Origin: Owenia fusiformis
Lineage: Eukaryota > Annelida > Polychaeta > Sabellida > Oweniidae
DNA: 64,000 nt
Reading direction: 5' to 3'
Assembly: GCA_903813345.2 (NCBI GenBank)
Contig: CAIIXF020000002.1
Coordinates: 30,932,926-30,996,925, forward strand
Made by a program: the position numbers and the translations under genes. Below are positions 58,976 through 64,000 of the stretch, piece by piece (position 1 is the first letter of the stretch; each line of letters starts with the position of its first letter). Under the pieces are notes generated by a model. That model had not been told where the DNA came from. It saw only the letters and a program-made list of their open reading frames with translations, and ran no database searches.

Positions 58976-60461
58976 TATTAATTATTAGTCAGTTAGTATG
59001 GCCAAAAGCATTGTCAACTATATTTCGAGATAATGTTTGCGATATGAAATCTGTGAAAGATTCAGTTTTCCTTCGGAGATAATACGGAAAATAGTAGAAT
59101 ATTTGTCATTATCCACAAAAAACTATAGTCCTAAAAAATGGTTTCTGCATGGAGGTACATACAGGCATGCAGTTGATTATGCAAGTATTATAGAACCAAA
59201 TACATGAAATAAAGTCTTCTTGTCTTTGCGTGCAACTGCAACAGAGGTTTCAAGAATTATAATAATATATGAGTTTATTTCATGTATTTGAATGAAGTTT
59301 GTTTGATGTACAAATCTTTCCCCAACCAATGTTGAAGTACATTTGTACATTTTCAGATGGAAAAAAGAATATCCCCGCTATTCTATCATTCGAATTAAGG
59401 TGTAATAAATAGAAATGACCAAATATGTCAGCATTTTTCAATCTACGTGGATTCCGTGAAAGAACACGTAAGGTACGGTTTCAAAGTATGCTGAAATGGA
59501 TATTTGCTTATGCATTGATACATGCGCGGCCTTGACAGAACAAACCTACTAACCCACATACGTGGGCTACTAACCTAGATACGTCTAGCTAATTTGCATA
59601 AGGTTGTAGCAGTCTGAATCCACATTTTTGCTCTAAACTGGCTGTATAAAAATGGAATTTATTAGTCTTTAACTCTGCTGTTGATTGATAGACTTCGAAA
59701 TAAATAAGACCATGGTTTTGCTCGGAACAATAGCTTTCCGATGGTTCCACTTTTGTAATGACCAAATTACGAGAAAATGGGGGAAATAGAGAGTAGAGGT
59801 GATTTCTCGAATGCCAAGTTTCACTGAAGAAATGCTGCGTTCTGATTGGCCGACTTTCTTGCAGTCCCAATCCACTTTAGCTCCCCAAACTCACGTTTTA
59901 CAGAAATTACACTTTTCGGTCTTTTTCTCCGCCATTTCTCGATCGATTTCTAAAAGCATAATGTCATAGTGAAGCTTACATTGTCAGTTTCCCGATGGTA
60001 TCACTTTTGAAGCCATCCACGTGCGATAAGAAGGTGAAATTAGAACGTGAAAAAGTTTCTCGATAATCGAAGATTCACTTTAAAAATACTGAGGAATCTG
60101 GCATTCTGATTGGTCAGTTTTCCTGCATTCTAAAGCCACTTTTCCGACTCCAAACTGAGTTGTAAGAAATGGCACTTATTACATACATCTCTCGATTTTG
60201 TTTCACATAATGACTAAAATCTGAAACTGATATACTTGAAGCGTCAGTGTAAAGGATGAATCAAATCCAAAATTATTCAAGAAGACGAGGTTATATATAA
60301 AAACGATGAAATAAAACTAAAAACCTGTATGGTTTTATGTAATTCTCACCTCTAGAATGTCTGAAGAGTACCTAAACCCCAAAGTATTTTGCTCAAAATA
60401 AGTGAAACTAAAAATATTATTATTAACTTAGAACCCACGGGAGTAATTGTATAGTTTCTAA
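58976..60461. repeat. Mostly unique DNA with a diverged 0.3-kb duplication
   Basis: 59,720-59,920 and 60,000-60,185 share CCGATGGT..CACTTTTG, the TTCTGATTGG(C/T)C segment and CTCCAAACT-like ends at low identity. GCTAATTTGCAT near 59,590 echoes the octamer half-site of the 2-9 kb element. No gene seen. Confidence 0.5.
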
Positions 60462-60920
60462 CACCCCAGTCACATTTGTCGTACGGAGGCCGTGCGTCGA
60501 CCGCAGATCAATTAAATCAGTGTATTTCTTCGGCGAGCGTACGGCGTATCCAGTTTTTTACAGGCCGCAGGGTCCCCGTAGAAATTATAACTCGGAGTTA
60601 TAATATTTGTTCATTTCTGAGGTCCCCGTAGAAATCAACTGGCTCAACAAGATTGAATCATTATTTGTCAATGATTCACGATCACTTTTCATTTGATATT
60701 ACATCCTAGCACTATGAATAACATTTATAAATTGTCCCGATGTAAATAAAATGAAAAAAGTATTATTTATCAACAGAAATTTAAAATTCACCGTGCGGCT
60801 GCCGTGGGAAATGTGACTGCAAAAGTATGAGAGCGCAGAAATTCCACGGCGAGCGTAGAAATGTTACTGGCCGCAGAAATGATAGACCGCAAGGTCGCCG
60901 TAGGAAATGTGACTGGGGTG
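60462..60920. mobile_element. PIF/Harbinger-like MITE (459 bp, TAA target site)
   Basis: Inverted termini CACCCCAGTCACATTT (perfect 16 bp) are flanked by TAA on both sides (60,459-60,461 and 60,921-60,923). A 3-bp TWA duplication is the Harbinger signature. The interior repeats the terminal motif (AAATGTGACTGC at about 60,808). No transposase. Confidence 0.8.
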
Positions 60921-60923
60921 TAA

Positions 60924-63087
60924 ATAGCTGAATAACGCTGACATAATAAATGTCACTTTTGTTTGTCTTTGACTTTACTTGGGCCAGACCTCCATTCACT
61001 TCAATGCTAGAAACGTGCAATAGTCAATTAATTTCATGATTTATCAAAAAGTGTTGGTTGAATCTGTCTGAAACTCGAATGACATACTATTGGATGGCCC
61101 TGTCAATATTGTCAATACAAGATGGTTGTCATACAAATTAGCCAAGTTTTGAATGAATTTTAGCACTGCACCAATGGAGATTTGGTTTTTTCAAATGTCA
61201 TAGAAAATGATTTAAATGACATAACTGTGTAAATCAAAGCTATTATTGGGAAAAACGTGTCACTAAATTCAATTATGCTATCAAAATTAGAGATAAAAAG
61301 TGCAAATCTCTTGAAATCGCGACATGAAAAAACGAGAGTTAGCAAGATTTCAAAGCTATCTAGAAACTCTAGATCTTCTATTGCACGCAGTAGAATTTAA
61401 ATGCACGCAAGCAAATTGTTATTTTATATATGTTCTTCTGATGCCATCTCTATATTTAACATTGCCGAAATTATGTACAAGGGAGGTAGTGTATATTGTT
61501 GCAATTCACAATTTCAGGTAAAATGGGCGGTAATCGGCCCTTGTGCCCTGTAGTATAAATAAACGATATCGAGGACAAAATATTTCATATTATTAAATTT
61601 AAACCCCTTTTTTATGTAAAATACTTTAACATTGTACTTACTGCAATATGATACTGCAATTGAGCCCATCGTCTCCACTGGTAGGGTAAAACAGGTTAAT
61701 TGTATTTAATAAACACAAAAATAAATAGTGGATTCTTTATATTTATAATCATTCAAACACTGTTTATTACTCGTGCATTTAATCATCTTAGCGTTTGCAT
61801 ATTCTGTGGCAATATTGTCTGTAAATCCAGATCCCCTAAACGTATACGTATTGCTTGCTATACTCATGAAGGAACAAATAATTTACCCAACGAAATATAC
61901 ATATTGTATCGCCTTTTATAATGTTCATGGACGACGTTAAAATCAGATAAACTAAGGAAATGGTACGTTAACTCATTTAATGTTTGATTTGTTTAATACA
62001 TGTAATAAGGCATAATGTAGGCCTACTTAGCTACCGCAGCGTCCATCGTACAAACACGAAAACGGACGCTCTTTATCAATGATCAGTTCGCATTTCTACA
62101 TCCAAAAGTATTTTATTTTTATTTTCAGTTTATGCATAATGTGTAATGTCATTTCTATATATTCACATGGATTATATTTATAAATACATGTTTTACATTC
62201 TTACAGTTAATTTCATGTTTCAAAAACGTTAATACGCTACAATTTCAAGACAACAGTAAGCGTTCTAAAATGCTGAAAATCATATGCGTTCAAAGTATAA
62301 TAAGAAATACACTCATTTACAAATAAGTGACTTTGGTATATTTGCGACGAATTACTTACAAATCAACGTTTATAGGGACAACATTTTGGGCCAATATTAA
62401 CGAAATCCTTGAATGCCAAGCTTGTTAATAAGCATTAATTTTTCGATATTGTAAGATGCCCAGCGTTCGTAAAATATAACTACATTGTATACTGTATATG
62501 AGGAATAGATCAGGTCGAATTATTTTTAATGAACAAAATAAACATTACGTTTCATTCATATCCATGCATATTTTATTTCCAATACACGAATTTCAAGTAT
62601 TTACTTCATTTGTACACTAAATTACGTTGACAGATACAATCTAACAAACATCAGCGTTGCAAAAATACGAAAATTACGTGCGTTCATAGCATAAAATAAG
62701 TTACCTCAGTTAGTTTGCAACACAATTTGTTTAATTACTTGACCAGTAACGTATTATTCACCATTTATGGGGACATTATTGAATCTACTATATTCGGGCC
62801 GATATTCCATTAAACCTTGCCAACTTGGTTAAAACGCATTTACTATACGATGTTGTAAGATACCCAGCGTCTGTTAAATTAACTTAAATCAAACTGAGTC
62901 CGGGTCGATTTATTAAGACCGATCTAAACAAACATAAATAAATAAGAATAGATTATTCATTCTCAGTTGATGACATGTTTCCCTGTGTATATAAACTCGT
63001 TATTTTGGGCCGATTTTGGGCCGATCTTGGCACTTTAGCGACATACATTTTCCCATCGGCCGAATCGGCCCAATGGCACTCAAAGGG
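60924..63087. other. Right part of the piggyBac element, non-coding
   Basis: AT-rich. It holds two diverged roughly 0.4-kb direct copies (62,140-62,480 and 62,560-62,890, sharing ATTGTAAGATGCCCAGCGT-like and TTxGGGCCxATATT segments). Near the end there are repeated GGGCCGAT and GGCCGAATCGGCC motifs just inside the right terminus. No transposase frame. Confidence 0.55.
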
Positions 63088-63363
63088 TTAATACACAATG
63101 TATTAGAGACATTTAGCAGCTCCATGCTTTAACAGACAAATACATGTAATATTTAACCTTAAATCATGCACCTGTGTAGAGAATCATTTCTAAATCAATA
63201 AATAAACAATAAAATCAAGTTAGCTAAAATATCAGATAGGATATATGTATTGATTCATGCAGATAAAACTTCGCCAATATTTGTCATTTGAGAATCGTAA
63301 GAAAAATTCAATGAAACATCACCAAATTAAGTGAAATGAAAATGCTATCTTCATCTCTTCCAG

Positions 63364-63736
63364 GTGGGGGTGTGAGCACGATGAAACAGCGAGGCAACAG
63401 TTCATCAATCATGCTAAGCCCTTACACAAGGACTTCAGCGTGTTACAATCTGGATTTGTGATCAATCATGAGTTCCCATATATGGGTGCCTCACCTGACG
63501 GTGTCATTAGCTGCAATTGCTGTGGGAGGGGAGTGTTGGAGATCAAATGTCCATATTGTTCTCGCCATGGTACTTTGTCAGATGAAGCTGACAGGGACTC
63601 TAGCTGCTTAGTTCGAAATGCAAATGGTGAGATTATTGGATTAAAAACAGATCACCAGTACTACTTCCAGTTGCAACTCCAGATATTTTCATGTAAAGCT
63701 AGCTATGGAGACATAGTTATGTGGACTGAAAAATAA
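63364..63736 (+). CDS. YqaJ-like nuclease gene, catalytic exon
   Basis: The acceptor CATCTCTTCCAG ends at 63,363; its first base completes the Arg codon from the exon at 54,052, then WGCEHDETARQQFINH follows. The catalytic PD-(D/E)XK core is intact: the Glu of CEHE, GASPDGVISC (Asp), and VLEIKCPY (E-x-K). HQYYFQLQLQIFSCKASYGD matches the motif downstream in YqaJ proteins. The frame stops at TAA (63,734-63,736), earlier than the family usually ends. The family digests DNA ends 5' to 3'; in animals most members are uncharacterised. Placement in the nucleus or in a transposon life cycle is inference. Confidence 0.88.
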
Positions 63737-64000
63737 TTTTATTATCAGAGATTGCTTCCAGACCTTAAATTTTATGAGGAAAACACTATCAAAGTCAAGC
63801 ATGTGTACCTCACTTCGATAATGCCTGAATTATGCTGCAAATGGTTCACCAGAGACACCACTCAACAGTATTTATGAAATGATCTAAGCTTAACCCTTGA
63901 TGCCATTTGCATGTGCAGGCAAGAAACTGGAAATGGCGAGATAATTATTTGCAAGAATAATAATAACTAGATTTTGGAAATTGAACGAGTTCAATTTCAG
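63737..64000 (+). pseudogene. YqaJ gene continuation past stops: C-terminal helix and PHD-like finger
   Basis: The same frame stays family-like after the TAA: YQRLLPDLKFYEENTIKVKH and TSIMPELCCKWF, to a TGA at 63,875-63,877. Then it reads ICMCRQETGNGEIIICKN (a CxC...C start of a PHD-like zinc finger often C-terminal to YqaJ) to a TAG at about 63,959. No frameshift separates these parts. The window ends there. Either the gene is a nonsense-hit pseudogene or the C terminus has been shed. Confidence 0.6.

Larger units (their letters stand above)
54151..63087. mobile_element. 8.9-kb piggyBac element inserted in the YqaJ intron
   Basis: The left end CCCTTTGAGTGCC is preceded by TTAA (54,147-54,150); the right end is its reverse complement followed by TTAA (63,088-63,091). 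TTAA is the obligatory piggyBac target and CCC the usual terminus. A piggyBac transposase C-terminal zinc motif lies on the minus strand at 54,905-55,095, near the left end as expected. The element also carries a pentanucleotide satellite, a MITE of the 23-kb family, a Harbinger-like MITE and diverged 0.4-kb direct repeats near its right end (62,140-62,480 and 62,560-62,890). Removing it leaves an intron of about 0.37 kb. Confidence 0.85.

Noticed and set aside
63875-63877. TGA as a selenocysteine codon in the YqaJ gene
   Set aside because: It is flanked by TAA and TAG stops in the same frame, the family has no Cys/Sec at that position that I know of, and no SECIS-like hairpin was seen.

Overview
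This is eukaryotic DNA and almost certainly a marine invertebrate nuclear genome. It is AT-rich, has spliced genes with GT-AG introns, and is packed with animal transposons: Ty3/gypsy, DIRS, mariner-like, piggyBac, PIF/Harbinger-like and hAT-like. An echinoderm-, hemichordate- or cnidarian-like host would fit; the phylum cannot be fixed from this window. There are no bacterial operons, and I found no convincing rRNA or tRNA gene.

Layout. 1-8.9 kb: the 3' half of a gypsy retrotransposon (RT end, RNase H, integrase), whose 124-bp 3' LTR was split by a 6.5-kb foldback element that itself holds two decayed mariner copies. 9.1-9.4 kb: a relic of a Harbinger/ISL2EU-like DDE transposase. 10.6-16.6 kb: a non-coding LTR retrotransposon with both LTRs, a primer-binding site and a polypurine tract; it carries a mariner element inside and a DIRS gag fragment inside its 3' LTR. 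17-24.5 kb: tandem duplications, foldback MITEs and a large palindrome. 24.7-32.9 kb: an 8.2-kb TA-flanked inverted-repeat element with an intact 593-codon transposase-like gene, a broken F-box/LRR-like gene and a nested 3.3-kb element. 35.8-39.6 kb: three consecutive tandem arrays (18-bp G-rich, 14-bp, and a roughly 450-bp satellite full of AGGTCA hexamers).

41.2-44 kb: a three-exon BEN-domain gene with matching splice phases, and an orphan downstream exon. 46.3-46.7 kb: a gypsy integrase tail. 47.3-48.8 kb: a 162-bp tandem array. 48.9-51.2 kb: a DIRS-type element with RNase H and tyrosine recombinase but most of its reverse transcriptase missing. 53.9-64 kb: a YqaJ-nuclease gene whose intron was enlarged from about 0.37 kb to 9.3 kb by an 8.9-kb piggyBac element (TTAA target site). 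That piggyBac element holds a pentanucleotide satellite, a Harbinger-like MITE and a piggyBac transposase remnant. The YqaJ frame then continues past three in-frame stops to the right edge.

How it works together: nothing looks like a host pathway or operon. The window is a stack of nested insertions around three or four possible host-type genes (BEN, YqaJ, the 593-codon gene, possibly an OB-fold exon). The best candidate for an undescribed system is the 24,685-32,874 transposon. The best reconstructed history is the piggyBac insertion into the YqaJ intron.
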